A stretch of 64,000 nt of DNA from Candidatus Sulfopaludibacter sp. SbA3 (GTDB lineage Bacteria > Acidobacteriota > Terriglobia > Bryobacterales > Bryobacteraceae). A program made the position numbers and the translations under genes. Shown piece after piece: positions 9,222 through 17,913 of the stretch. Location: assembly GCA_945890485.1 (NCBI GenBank), contig CAMDCN010000001.1, positions 62,001-126,000 on the forward strand, in the 5' to 3' direction. Numbering within the stretch: the stretch's first letter is position 1; every line of letters begins with the position of its first letter. Below the pieces are notes generated by a model. The model did no database searches. It worked only from the letters and a program-made list of their open reading frames with translations, and was not told the DNA's origin.

Positions 9222-9644
9222 TCAGTCGAGACCATAAAATGTCGGATAGGCGCGTTCCATTTCGGAAGCAATCTCGATGGCGGTTCCAATTTGAATCAGT
9301 TCGCCCTGGCCGATCCCCGGACAGCGGCGGCCCGCATCGTTCCAAAGGCCTCGGTCCGCCACAAGTTCCGGCCAGAACGGAAATAGACGGCACTGGGTCG
9401 GCTTCGCGGGATGGATGCTGCAACCTCCCTGCTCCAGGAACGGACATTGCCGGTCCGGTGGCTTCCGCAAACGGCGCAGATGCTTGGTGCGGTAGACATA
9501 CTTCGCCTCGAACGCGGCCGGGGTGAGCCCCGTGTATTCCGCAGCGCGCGCCAAATCACCTTCGCTCAAGTAGACGAATCCGCGGGTATCGCAACAGCGG
9601 ATGCATCCTGGTTGGCATTGAAAGCGAAGACCTGTGTCGGGCAT
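9222..9644 (-). CDS. YkgJ-type cysteine-cluster protein
   Basis: Putative metal-cluster protein of the YkgJ/UPF0153 (CxxxCxxC) family, function unknown. The chosen ATG gives 140 residues beginning MPDTGLRFQCQPGCIRCC. The cluster motif is CQPGCIRCC near the N-terminus plus a second group CPFLEQGGCSIHPAKPTQC, both followed by RLFPFW as in relatives. The frame is open a further 114 codons upstream, but that part runs antisense through the next gene and lacks family character. It is divergent from the TIM-barrel gene and not obviously tied to flagella. Confidence 0.8.
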   Translation of the reverse strand: MPDTGLRFQCQPGCIRCCDTRGFVYLSEGDLARAAEYTGLTPAAFEAKYVYRTKHLRRLRKPPDRQCPFLEQGGCSIHPAKPTQCRLFPFWPELVADRGLWNDAGRRCPGIGQGELIQIGTAIEIASEMERAYPTFYGLD

Positions 9645-9717
9645 GGCAAGGGTGACTATAGCATCCTCGGGCAAGGACGAGAGCCGAGGAAAACTGGGAT
9701 ACAGTATGGAGATCGCC

Positions 9718-10626
9718 ATGTCTGTGAGCCGTCGTCGATTCCTGGCCGCTGCTGCGGCCGCTGTTCCGCTGGCCGCCGCTACGCCGGCCCGGCTTTGCGT
9801 CTTCTCGAAGCACCTGCACTTTCTCGGCTGGGCGGAGATGGCCGCCGCAGCGAAAGACATCGGCTTCGATGGCGTCGACCTCACCGTCCGCAAGGGCGGC
9901 CATGTCGCGCCGGAGCGTGCCGCCGAGGATCTGCCGAAGGCCAAAGACGCGATCGAGCGGGCGGGGCTCCAGTTGACGATGATCACCTCCGACGTCGTTC
10001 ATGTGGGTAGCCCGCACGCCGAAGCGGTGCTGCGGACGGCGGCAAAGCTTGGAATTCGCCACTATCGGTGGGGTGGTTTTCGCTACCGCGATCCCGGTCC
10101 CTCTCCGGCCGACCAGTTGCAGGAGCTCGTTCCGAAGGTGAAAGAGTTGGCGGCGTTGAACCGCGAGCTTGGACTCACCGCCATGTATCACACGCACTCG
10201 GGGCTCAATCAGGTTGGCGCGTCGATGTGGGACTTGTGGATGCTTCTCAAAAATGAGAAGCCGGCCGAGGTCAGCTTCAACTACGACATCGCGCACGCAA
10301 CCATTGAGGGCGGGCTCGGCGGATGGGTGCACAGCGCGCGCCTGGCGCTGCCCTTATCGCGGGGTATTGCGTTGAAGGACTTTAAGTGGGAGCGTGGTCC
10401 ACAAGGCTGGCGAGTGGCATGGTGTCCCATCGGCGAAGGAATGGTACGTTTCGATAAGTTTGTTCCGATGATGAAGGCGGCGGCCTTCGAAGGACCGCTG
10501 CAGGTTCACTATGAGTACGATCTGGGCGGGGCGGATAAGGGACTCACCAAGATCACGATGGACCCGAAACAGGTTTTCGCGGCGATGCGGAAAGATCTCG
10601 TACTCCTACGGAGCCTACTCGCCTGA
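9718..10626 (+). CDS. Sugar phosphate isomerase/epimerase-like TIM barrel, exported
   Basis: Xylose-isomerase-like/AP-endonuclease-2 fold protein of the kind often acting on sugars or inositols; the substrate cannot be read from the sequence. The 302-residue product opens with a twin-arginine signal (SVSRRRFLAAAAAAVPLAAA), so it is probably folded in the cytoplasm and exported. Barrel motifs include GFDGVDLTVRKGGHV, YHTHSG and SFNYDIAHA, followed by KDFKWERGPQGWRV with probable metal ligands. An in-frame ATG 12 bases earlier is possible, but GGAG six bases before 9718 favours this start. Confidence 0.8.
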   Translation: MSVSRRRFLAAAAAAVPLAAATPARLCVFSKHLHFLGWAEMAAAAKDIGFDGVDLTVRKGGHVAPERAAEDLPKAKDAIERAGLQLTMITSDVVHVGSPHAEAVLRTAAKLGIRHYRWGGFRYRDPGPSPADQLQELVPKVKELAALNRELGLTAMYHTHSGLNQVGASMWDLWMLLKNEKPAEVSFNYDIAHATIEGGLGGWVHSARLALPLSRGIALKDFKWERGPQGWRVAWCPIGEGMVRFDKFVPMMKAAAFEGPLQVHYEYDLGGADKGLTKITMDPKQVFAAMRKDLVLLRSLLA

Positions 10627-10652
10627 AGGCGAAGAAGCCGGGTTCGGCCGCA

Positions 10653-11699
10653 GTGGGGCGGCTGCTGCAGGAGATTCCGCGGGAAGATCTGTCGGCCTGG
10701 CTGGTCAATACCGCCAAGGCGCTGCCCGATTTCGGCAAGCGGCTGAATCTCTTTATCGCACGCCATAGTCCGCCAGAAGTTGCCTTGGCGCAGTATCGGG
10801 CCACTCTCGAGACGTTAATCAAGTCACGGAACCGGAATCCGCTGAAGCGAGCCCGCGAAGCGGCCCAGCACTTTGACGGGCTGATCGTGGCGATCGCGGC
10901 GGAGTTCGAGGCTGGCCGAATGGAAGTTGTCATGGCCGTTTGCGTGGATGGCATCCGGGTTTTGAATGGATTTCTTTCTGACAACGCCGATCCGAAGGGC
11001 AAGCTTTTGCCGCTGGTTGAAGAACTCAGCCAACTCCATTTCATGGCGGCCACCGAGCTTCGGCCGAATCAGGATGCGTTGGCGATTGAGTTAGTCGACG
11101 TGGGGCAGGAAGCTGCGCTGACGCGCGTCTTTCGTGAAGCAGCCTATACCTATCGCGATGTTCTGGGCGAAGCCGGGCTGGCCCGATACCGGCTCGCGAT
11201 CGAGCCGTATTGGGAGGCCTTGCATTCCCCACGCCGGATGCAGTGGCACCAGCGCGAACAGGTGCGCGGGCAGATGCTGGCGTGGGCTCGCGCCCAGGAG
11301 GACCCGGCCGTGCGGGCTACGGAAACGGGCCGCATTCTTGCGGCGGTGGCCGGTAGCGCGGCGGATTTCCTGCACTCGGCGAAGAGTCTCTTACGCGCCA
11401 GGGAGGACGCCGCGGCGTTGGCTGCGGCGGAGAAGGGTTTTGCGCTGGCGCTGAAGTCACCGTATCTCGATGACAGCCTGCTGGACTTGGCAGTAATGCG
11501 GATGGAACGCTCGACACCGCTGGAAGCGGTCGAGATCGCCTGGCTCGCCTTCGGCGCCCGGCCCGAACCAGATAGCTATAGCCTGTTGCGTCAAGCGGCC
11601 GTAGCTGTTGGCGCTGAAATGGATTACTGGGCGCGCGCCGTGCAGCGCTTCAAAGAGGTCGGTTCGGTGTGGTCACCGCCTATTCCTGCCGCAAAGTGA
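10653..11699 (+). CDS. Uncharacterised helical protein, DUF6880-like
   Basis: Function unknown. The 348-residue product is Ala/Leu/Arg-rich, predicted almost wholly helical, with no signal peptide or membrane segment. The stretch AYTYRDVLGEAGLARYRLAIEPYWEAL recalls, from memory, the DUF6880 region found with SWIM zinc fingers; no zinc finger is present here. The GTG start lies 26 bases after the preceding stop; a CTG overlapping that stop keeps the same frame open and could extend the protein by 10 residues. The 3' end overlaps the convergent permease gene by 20 bases. Confidence 0.7.
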   Translation: MGRLLQEIPREDLSAWLVNTAKALPDFGKRLNLFIARHSPPEVALAQYRATLETLIKSRNRNPLKRAREAAQHFDGLIVAIAAEFEAGRMEVVMAVCVDGIRVLNGFLSDNADPKGKLLPLVEELSQLHFMAATELRPNQDALAIELVDVGQEAALTRVFREAAYTYRDVLGEAGLARYRLAIEPYWEALHSPRRMQWHQREQVRGQMLAWARAQEDPAVRATETGRILAAVAGSAADFLHSAKSLLRAREDAAALAAAEKGFALALKSPYLDDSLLDLAVMRMERSTPLEAVEIAWLAFGARPEPDSYSLLRQAAVAVGAEMDYWARAVQRFKEVGSVWSPPIPAAK

Positions 11700-14079
11700 G
11701 CAGCGGATCCACGCGCGCCGCTCGACGCGCTGGCAGATAGCTGGCCGCCAAGGCAACGGCAAGCAGCACCAGCGAGGCCGCGCTGAGCGCCACTCCGTCG
11801 ACTGAGCCCAGAGCGGGAAACCGGTCCCGCGCCCAAATCGCCAGCCCCACCGCGACTGCCAGCCCGGGCACAAGCCCAATCAGCGCGACCCGAACACCGC
11901 TGCGGACAATCTGGCCGATGAGATCAGCGCGAGCCGCGCCGAGGGCCAACCGGATTCCCAGCTCGCGGTTACGCTGGACGACATCACTTGCCAACACGCC
12001 GTAGAGACCAATCGCAGCCAGGGCCAACGCTACACACGAGAAGGAAAACACCAATGCTAACTGGGTGCGGTCTTCGCCGGACGCCTCGCGCAGGCGAACT
12101 TCGAGCGGCGCAATCCTGCCAACGACAAGACCCGGATCCACATCGCGGAAGACCTGACGCAGCGCCGCGGCATCGGTCTGGCCCCGCACCACGAAGCGGA
12201 GCAGCGGCCAGAACAGCTGCTGATGGCTCACATATATTTCCGCCATCGGACGCTCCTGGCGCCATTCGCGCGGCAGATCCGGAACCACGCCCACAATCCG
12301 GAAGGTGGGAGCATTGGCGCCCCGCTGCGGCGACACGATTTGGCCTAGCGCGCCGCCATTGGGAAAGTAGGTCCGGACAAAGGTTTCGTTCACAACCGCC
12401 TCCGGCCGCTGGTCGCTAAACCACTCGCCTTCGCGCAGCGGAACCTGCAGCGTGGCCAGGTAGCCGGAACTCACGGCCCGCATGGCCACGGGTTGCCGCT
12501 CCAGTTCTGGCGAAAGCGTCTTGCCGGCAATGCGAATGGGGTTATCCTGCGATCCGCCTTCGAGAGGCAAGCGGTCCGTCAGTCCGGCGGATACGACGCC
12601 GGGCAGCGCCGCCAGTTTCTCGAGTACCTGTTGCGAAAACGCGTGGACGGTGTTGCCTTCGGCGGTCCAGTTGAAATCCACGGCGGCCGACCATACGGAT
12701 TGCGAAACGAAGCCAATCGGCCGTTCCTGCATCGTCACAAAGGCCCGCCCCAACAGGGCTACGGCGACCAGCAGGACCACCGACAGGCCCATCTGGCTGG
12801 CCACCAGGAGCCGGCGGGCGGTCATGGCGGAAGGCGAAGCGGTCGAATGGTTGGTCAGGGACAAGCGGCGGGTTTGCGCCATCTGCAGGGCGGGGAAGGC
12901 ACCGAAGACGGCTCCGCACAAGAGTGTTACCGTGGCGGCGAAAAGGAATACGCGCAGATCGAGTGTGGCCGCCTCGAGGCGGGGGACGCCGGAAGGCAGC
13001 AGCGCCTGCAGCACCGGCAACAGAAACGAAGCGATCATCCATCCGGCCACGCCACCCGCGACAGCGAGCACCACACTTTCGACGAGATATAGCTGAAACA
13101 GTCGTCCAGCCCCGGCGCCGAGCGAGGCTCGGATGGCGGCCTCGCGCTGCCGTTCGGCGGCACGGGCCAACAAGAGATTCGTCAAGTTGACGCAGGCAAT
13201 CAACAAAACGAACCCAGCGGTTCCGAGTAGCAGCAGCAGGGGCGTTCTGGCTTCGTTCGTGGCTTCCTCGTGGGCGCTTACTGCCTGCGTTCGCAGCTTG
13301 GTGTCGGTGTCGGGATACTGAGCAGCGAGGCGGGCGTTGACGGTGGCGAGTTCTGCGTTCAGGGTCTCCAGCTTGGCCCCCGGCCGCAGGCGGGCGTACA
13401 TCCCGAGATACTTCGCCCGGCGATTGCTACGGTCTTGCAGGCTTGGGTCCGCCGGAGCAATGGCATCAAAGCCTTCCGGAAACGTCAGGTTGGCGGGAAG
13501 GACGCCAAGGATCGTCACCGGCCGTTGGTTCAGGATGATGGCTCGGCCGACAATCTGCGGATCGCCCTGAAACCGGTTCTGCCACTCGCCGTAGCTCAGC
13601 AGAGCGACCGCTTCGCCTATTCCGCGGGACTCCGCCTCGGTAAAGCCGCGCCCCAAAATTGGCACCGTTCCAAGGAAGGGCAGAATGGGGCCGTACGAGC
13701 GCAGCATCATCAGCCGGCGTGCATCGCCATCGCCGGTGAGAGTGGCGCCTTCGCCGTAGAAGCCAGCGACGTGGGCGGCGCTGGGTAACTGTTCGGCGAA
13801 ATCATACAGCCGCGCCGCGTTGCCGCCGGTCCGTCGACCGTCTATCGAATCCCGGAGCGCCACCAGTTGTTCGGGGTTCGGCAAGGGAAGTGCGCGAAAC
13901 AGTGCCGTATCGACAATGCTGAAAATGGCGCAATTGGCGCCCAAGCCTAGGCCCAAGGAGAATAGGGCCGCGAAAAGAATCCCGGGCCGGCGTCGCAAGT
14001 TTCTGACGGCCTGTGCGATGTCGCGACCAAGGTCAGCGAAGAAGAAATTGCGATCGGAAGACGCACGCGTGCCGGACAT
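11680..14079 (-). CDS. Acidobacterial-type orphan ABC permease (MacB/FtsX, duplicated)
   Basis: Membrane protein of the ADOP (acidobacterial duplicated orphan permease) type, related to MacB. The 799-residue product has an N-terminal membrane helix after RNLRRRPGILFAALFSLGLG, a periplasmic MacB_PCD-like domain, a first FtsX block (LIACVNLTNLLLARAAERQREAAIR), a second periplasmic domain and a second FtsX block ending YLPARRAARVDPLLTLRQE. No ATPase gene is nearby, consistent with the orphan name. The substrate is unknown. It lies 42 bases behind the kinase gene on the same strand and probably shares its transcript. Confidence 0.9.
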   Translation of the reverse strand: MSGTRASSDRNFFFADLGRDIAQAVRNLRRRPGILFAALFSLGLGLGANCAIFSIVDTALFRALPLPNPEQLVALRDSIDGRRTGGNAARLYDFAEQLPSAAHVAGFYGEGATLTGDGDARRLMMLRSYGPILPFLGTVPILGRGFTEAESRGIGEAVALLSYGEWQNRFQGDPQIVGRAIILNQRPVTILGVLPANLTFPEGFDAIAPADPSLQDRSNRRAKYLGMYARLRPGAKLETLNAELATVNARLAAQYPDTDTKLRTQAVSAHEEATNEARTPLLLLLGTAGFVLLIACVNLTNLLLARAAERQREAAIRASLGAGAGRLFQLYLVESVVLAVAGGVAGWMIASFLLPVLQALLPSGVPRLEAATLDLRVFLFAATVTLLCGAVFGAFPALQMAQTRRLSLTNHSTASPSAMTARRLLVASQMGLSVVLLVAVALLGRAFVTMQERPIGFVSQSVWSAAVDFNWTAEGNTVHAFSQQVLEKLAALPGVVSAGLTDRLPLEGGSQDNPIRIAGKTLSPELERQPVAMRAVSSGYLATLQVPLREGEWFSDQRPEAVVNETFVRTYFPNGGALGQIVSPQRGANAPTFRIVGVVPDLPREWRQERPMAEIYVSHQQLFWPLLRFVVRGQTDAAALRQVFRDVDPGLVVGRIAPLEVRLREASGEDRTQLALVFSFSCVALALAAIGLYGVLASDVVQRNRELGIRLALGAARADLIGQIVRSGVRVALIGLVPGLAVAVGLAIWARDRFPALGSVDGVALSAASLVLLAVALAASYLPARRAARVDPLLTLRQE

Positions 14080-14121
14080 ACTCCGATCAGATCTTCCACA
14101 GGGAGCGTTCGGCTTAAAGTT

Positions 14122-16545
14122 TTACCGGAGGCTCGCCAACATCGCCTGCTGCTCCTCCAGCAACTCGCGGTACTCCTGGCGATCCGGCCACGCCGCGCGG
14201 ACATCCGCCAGCAGCTTGATCCCTTCCTGTAAGTGCGGCCGGGCCAGGTCGGGCCGGCCCGTTGCCCGATAGGCGGCGCCCAATTCAGCATGCAACCCGG
14301 CGATACTGGCACTATCCTGCACCAACGGCTTTCGATCCTTGAGAGCCTCCAGACGAAGTGCCAGAGCCCGCTCGTACATCGAGATCGACTCCGCTCGCTG
14401 GTTCTGCAACCAATGCAGGTGAGCGACACGGGTGAAGGAATTCGCCACGGCAATCCGCGCACGCTCATTGGAAGGGTCGGTTGCCATGACGGCTTCCCTC
14501 GCGGCAAGGGCTTGGCGCGCAAATTCGAGCGCCTTGGGGAAATTCTTGCGCTTCTGCCAGATGAGGGCGAGGTCGCTTTGCGCGAAGCTCATGTCGAGCT
14601 TCGCTTCGACGTCGGCGGGAGCGGTCTGCAGCCGCGCCAGGTCCAGTTGGATGGCCGTTTCGTACTCTTTCTGCGCTTCCTCCAAACGTTCCAGGCGAAT
14701 CAGAATGCCGCCGATGCGTTTATGGGCGATCGAGCGGGAGCGTTGAAACTGCTGGCCATCCGGTCCGGCGGCTTGGTCCCACAGGTTGAGAGCTTTCCGA
14801 TGCAACTCGAGCGCTTGGGGAAAATCGGCGGCGATGACCCGGGCCTGCGCTTGCGCGAAGTAGCTTTTGGCGAGCTCCTGCGGATAGACGGATACAAACT
14901 GTTGGCGCAGTGAGAATGCCAATTGTCGATGGCGATTGGACTCCTCCATTTGTCCATGTTCTTCGAAGGAAGCGCCAAGAGCATCATGGGTGCTGGCCAG
15001 GTCCCGCTGGGCAGCGGCATCGTTGGGGAGAGCCTTGGCGACGGCAGTCCGCAGAGCGAGCGCTTTGAGGAAACTGGCTTGGGCCGCGGCAGAACGACCC
15101 AGGTTCGACGTGCCGCTTGCGCCTTGCACTTCGCCTAAGCGCATGTATCCGGCGGCGAGTTCCTTCTGCAGGGTCAGGTCGTTTTCCGCCTCGACGCTAA
15201 GCTTATCCAGGAAGGTCAACGCGCGGGAGATGACGAGTTCGCGCGCCGCGGTGGACCCAGGAAGCGACTGGATGGCGTCGTGAATTTCGAACAGAACGGA
15301 GTTTGACAGCTCCCGGACATCGTTAAACCGGGCTTGTGCGCGGCGGCCTTCGCGGAGTGTCGAGTAGACGCCGCCCGCAAGGGTGACCAGCACCAGGGCA
15401 GCCGTAGCGAGACGGCCCGGGTGCCTCCGGACGAACTTTTGAGCGAGGTAGAACAGGGTGGGAGTTCGCGCCGCGACAGGCAGGCCCTCCAAGTAGCGAC
15501 GAATATCGTCGCTGAACTCGGCCACCGACGGATATCGCCTTCCCGGTTCCTTCGCGAGGGATTTGAGGATGATGTTGTCCAGGTCGCCCGCCAGATCGGG
15601 AACCATGGTGCTGGGTGCGGGCGGGTCCTGGTCCGTAATAATCCTCGCTACAGCGAGCGGGTCGCCGGTCGGCAGCTTCAGCGGCTTCACGCCGGTCAGA
15701 AGCTCGAACAGGAGGACGCCCAGCGAATAGATGTCACTGGCGGTGGTGATCAATTCGCCGCGTACCTGTTCCGGGCTGGCATAGGCCGGTGTCATCAGGT
15801 GCATGCCCGTGGCGGTACGGTCGGCGTCGGTGTCGTCGATCAGTTTGGCGATCCCGAAATCCAGTAGCTTCGGAATGCCGTCCGCCGTCACCAGGATGTT
15901 GGCGGGCTTCAGGTCTCGATGCACGACCAGCCGTTGGTGGGCGCTCTGCACCGCGGCGCAAATCAGCCGAAAGAGCTCAAGGCGTTGCCGGATGGACAGG
16001 CGGCCGTCCTCTGCGAAGACGTTGAGCGGCTTGCCTTCGATGTATTCGAGGACGAGGTAAGACCGGCCATCGGTGGTGACGCCAGCGTCGAGCAGCCTGG
16101 CGATGTACGGGTGTTCCAGACTCGCCAGAATCTTTCGCTCGGCCTGAAACCGCCGGAGCATCGCGCCGCGATCGAGGTCGCGATGGAGAACCTTGATGGC
16201 AACGATCTGTTCAAATGTCTGGTCGACGCGGGAGGCCCGGTAGACGGTGCCCATGCCGCCTTCCCCGATGGCGCTCTCGATCCGATACGGCCCGATGCGA
16301 CCACCGACCAGCGTATCTACGGGTGCCGGAAGCTCGGGGCCCATCTCCGCCAGGGCCAGGAGTTCGGCGGGGCGTTCGAGGAATCCGGTCGCCTCCTCGC
16401 TAGCGGCCAGCAGGCTTTCCACCTCGGCACGCAGCTCCGTTTCTCCATTGCACTCGGTTTCGAGAAAGGGCGCCCGGTCGCCCGGCCGAAGTTCCAGCGC
16501 GGCCAGAAAGAGATCCTTCACTCGCTGACGATCGATCGCTGCCAT
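14122..16545 (-). CDS. Membrane Ser/Thr protein kinase with TPR region
   Basis: PknB-type kinase anchored in the inner membrane. In the 807-residue product the kinase domain spans about 85-350: glycine loop IGEGGMGTVY (93-102), VAIK lysine (118), HRDLKPANILV (H209-R210-D211), DFG (229-231) and YASPEQ in the activation segment. A single membrane helix follows at about 379-395, then about 400 residues of TPR-like helical repeats (for example RQLAFSLRQQ, EYETAIQLD, SMYERALALRLEAL), expected outside the membrane. All key catalytic residues are present. The N-terminal 70 residues are a helical leader common in Acidobacteria kinases. Confidence 0.93.
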   Translation of the reverse strand: MAAIDRQRVKDLFLAALELRPGDRAPFLETECNGETELRAEVESLLAASEEATGFLERPAELLALAEMGPELPAPVDTLVGGRIGPYRIESAIGEGGMGTVYRASRVDQTFEQIVAIKVLHRDLDRGAMLRRFQAERKILASLEHPYIARLLDAGVTTDGRSYLVLEYIEGKPLNVFAEDGRLSIRQRLELFRLICAAVQSAHQRLVVHRDLKPANILVTADGIPKLLDFGIAKLIDDTDADRTATGMHLMTPAYASPEQVRGELITTASDIYSLGVLLFELLTGVKPLKLPTGDPLAVARIITDQDPPAPSTMVPDLAGDLDNIILKSLAKEPGRRYPSVAEFSDDIRRYLEGLPVAARTPTLFYLAQKFVRRHPGRLATAALVLVTLAGGVYSTLREGRRAQARFNDVRELSNSVLFEIHDAIQSLPGSTAARELVISRALTFLDKLSVEAENDLTLQKELAAGYMRLGEVQGASGTSNLGRSAAAQASFLKALALRTAVAKALPNDAAAQRDLASTHDALGASFEEHGQMEESNRHRQLAFSLRQQFVSVYPQELAKSYFAQAQARVIAADFPQALELHRKALNLWDQAAGPDGQQFQRSRSIAHKRIGGILIRLERLEEAQKEYETAIQLDLARLQTAPADVEAKLDMSFAQSDLALIWQKRKNFPKALEFARQALAAREAVMATDPSNERARIAVANSFTRVAHLHWLQNQRAESISMYERALALRLEALKDRKPLVQDSASIAGLHAELGAAYRATGRPDLARPHLQEGIKLLADVRAAWPDRQEYRELLEEQQAMLASLR

Positions 16546-16570
16546 GATCCTTGCTTCAGTGTAGCGCTGC

Positions 16571-16576
16571 TATTCT
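16571..16576 (+). promoter_or_regulatory. -10-like TATTCT eight bases before an ATG
   Basis: TATTCT followed by eight bases and the ATG at 16585, with no Shine-Dalgarno sequence between. This is the geometry of a leaderless promoter. Only sequence shape supports it. Confidence 0.4.
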
Positions 16577-16584
16577 GTCTTCTA

Positions 16585-17913
16585 ATGCTACGAGTCGTCT
16601 GGTGTTTCGGGTTGCTTGCCGTCTTGGGCCTGGCGCAGCCGCCGGTGGCTGGTGTTATTGCCATTCGAGGAGCGCGAATTCATCCGGCGAGCGGGCCCAT
16701 GTTGCCGTCCGGCAATATTGTATTGCGAAACGGATTGATTGAAGCGGTGGGCGAAAGCGTTCCGATTCCCGCCGAAGCCTTCGTGGTGGAGGGAGCCGGG
16801 CTGCAGGTCTATCCCGGATTGATTGATGCGCTCAGCACTTGGGGCCTTCCGACGGGTCCGGTGCGCCCAGCTGCTGCTCCTGCTCCGGGACCTACCCCGG
16901 CGACACCGGCAGTGCTCGAACAGCGGATTCAAACGCTTGACGATGGCGGTCCGGAGGAGCGTCCCTCGAACACCAGTTGGGTGCGAGCGGCCGACCTGTT
17001 GGATCCCCGGTTGCCGGCGATCGCAGCGGCTCGGAACGCCGGGTACACGACGGCGATTGGCTTCCCTGGCACGAACGTCTTTGCCGGGCAGGGAAGCGCC
17101 TACAACATCGCCGGCACGCGGGCACGGCAGATGGTGATTGAGGATGGCGTCGGCCAGATGATTACGCTGCCCGTCCGCGGGTTCGGCGGCGGCTTCCCGG
17201 GTTCGCTGATGGGAATCATCTCCTACGTCCGGCAGATCTACGCCGATGCCGATCATTACAAGGCCAGTCAGGCGCTCTACGCCAAGGATCCACGTGGGCT
17301 ACCGCGGCCGCCCTACGACCGTGCGCTCGACGGCGTCATCGCATCGCCACGACTGCTTCTGCCGGCCGGCCGTTTGGTGGAAATCGACCGAATGATCCGC
17401 TTTGGCCAAGAGTTGAAGCAGCCGTTGGTTCTCTATGGGGGTGCTGAGTCTTTTCGCGGTGCGGCGCTGTTGGCGGCGGTGAAGGTACCCATCCTGATCA
17501 ACCTGCGTTGGCCGGAAGCCGAACGGGATGCCGATCCCTTCGTGAAGGATCCGCTTCGGGTGCTGGAGACCCGCGACCTCGCTCCCTCGGGCCCCGCCGC
17601 GCTCGCGAAAGCCGGAGTGAAGTTCGCCTTCTATTCGGGTGGCGTGGAGCGTCCGGCGGACCTTCGTAAAGCCATCAAGAAGGCCGTGGATGCGGGTCTG
17701 AGCAAAGAAGTCGCCTTAAAGGCGCTGACGCTGTATCCGGCTCAGATCTTTGGACTCGACAACCGCGTCGGTTCGCTCGAAGCCGGCAAGATCGCCAATC
17801 TCACCGTGATCGACGGCGACCTGTTCGACGATCGGGCCAAGGTGAAATTCACCATCATCGACGGCGTCAAATATGAACCGGCGCCCGAAGCCACCCCGGA
17901 GTCCAACCGATGA
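16585..17913 (+). CDS. Amidohydrolase-superfamily protein without HxH metal site
   Basis: Secreted member of the imidazolonepropionase-like amidohydrolase group. The 442-residue product has a signal peptide (VVWCFGLLAVLGLAQPPVAG) and the usual small beta-sandwich, but where active enzymes have PGLIDxHxH it reads PGLIDALSTWG, and no later HxxH or zinc-ligand histidines are visible. It is therefore probably a structural or regulatory paralogue. The C-terminal ALTLYPAQIFGLDNRVGSLEAGK block is intact. The reading frame is open far upstream through antisense of the kinase; the chosen ATG precedes the signal peptide. Its stop overlaps the next start by four bases. Confidence 0.82.
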   Translation: MLRVVWCFGLLAVLGLAQPPVAGVIAIRGARIHPASGPMLPSGNIVLRNGLIEAVGESVPIPAEAFVVEGAGLQVYPGLIDALSTWGLPTGPVRPAAAPAPGPTPATPAVLEQRIQTLDDGGPEERPSNTSWVRAADLLDPRLPAIAAARNAGYTTAIGFPGTNVFAGQGSAYNIAGTRARQMVIEDGVGQMITLPVRGFGGGFPGSLMGIISYVRQIYADADHYKASQALYAKDPRGLPRPPYDRALDGVIASPRLLLPAGRLVEIDRMIRFGQELKQPLVLYGGAESFRGAALLAAVKVPILINLRWPEAERDADPFVKDPLRVLETRDLAPSGPAALAKAGVKFAFYSGGVERPADLRKAIKKAVDAGLSKEVALKALTLYPAQIFGLDNRVGSLEAGKIANLTVIDGDLFDDRAKVKFTIIDGVKYEPAPEATPESNR

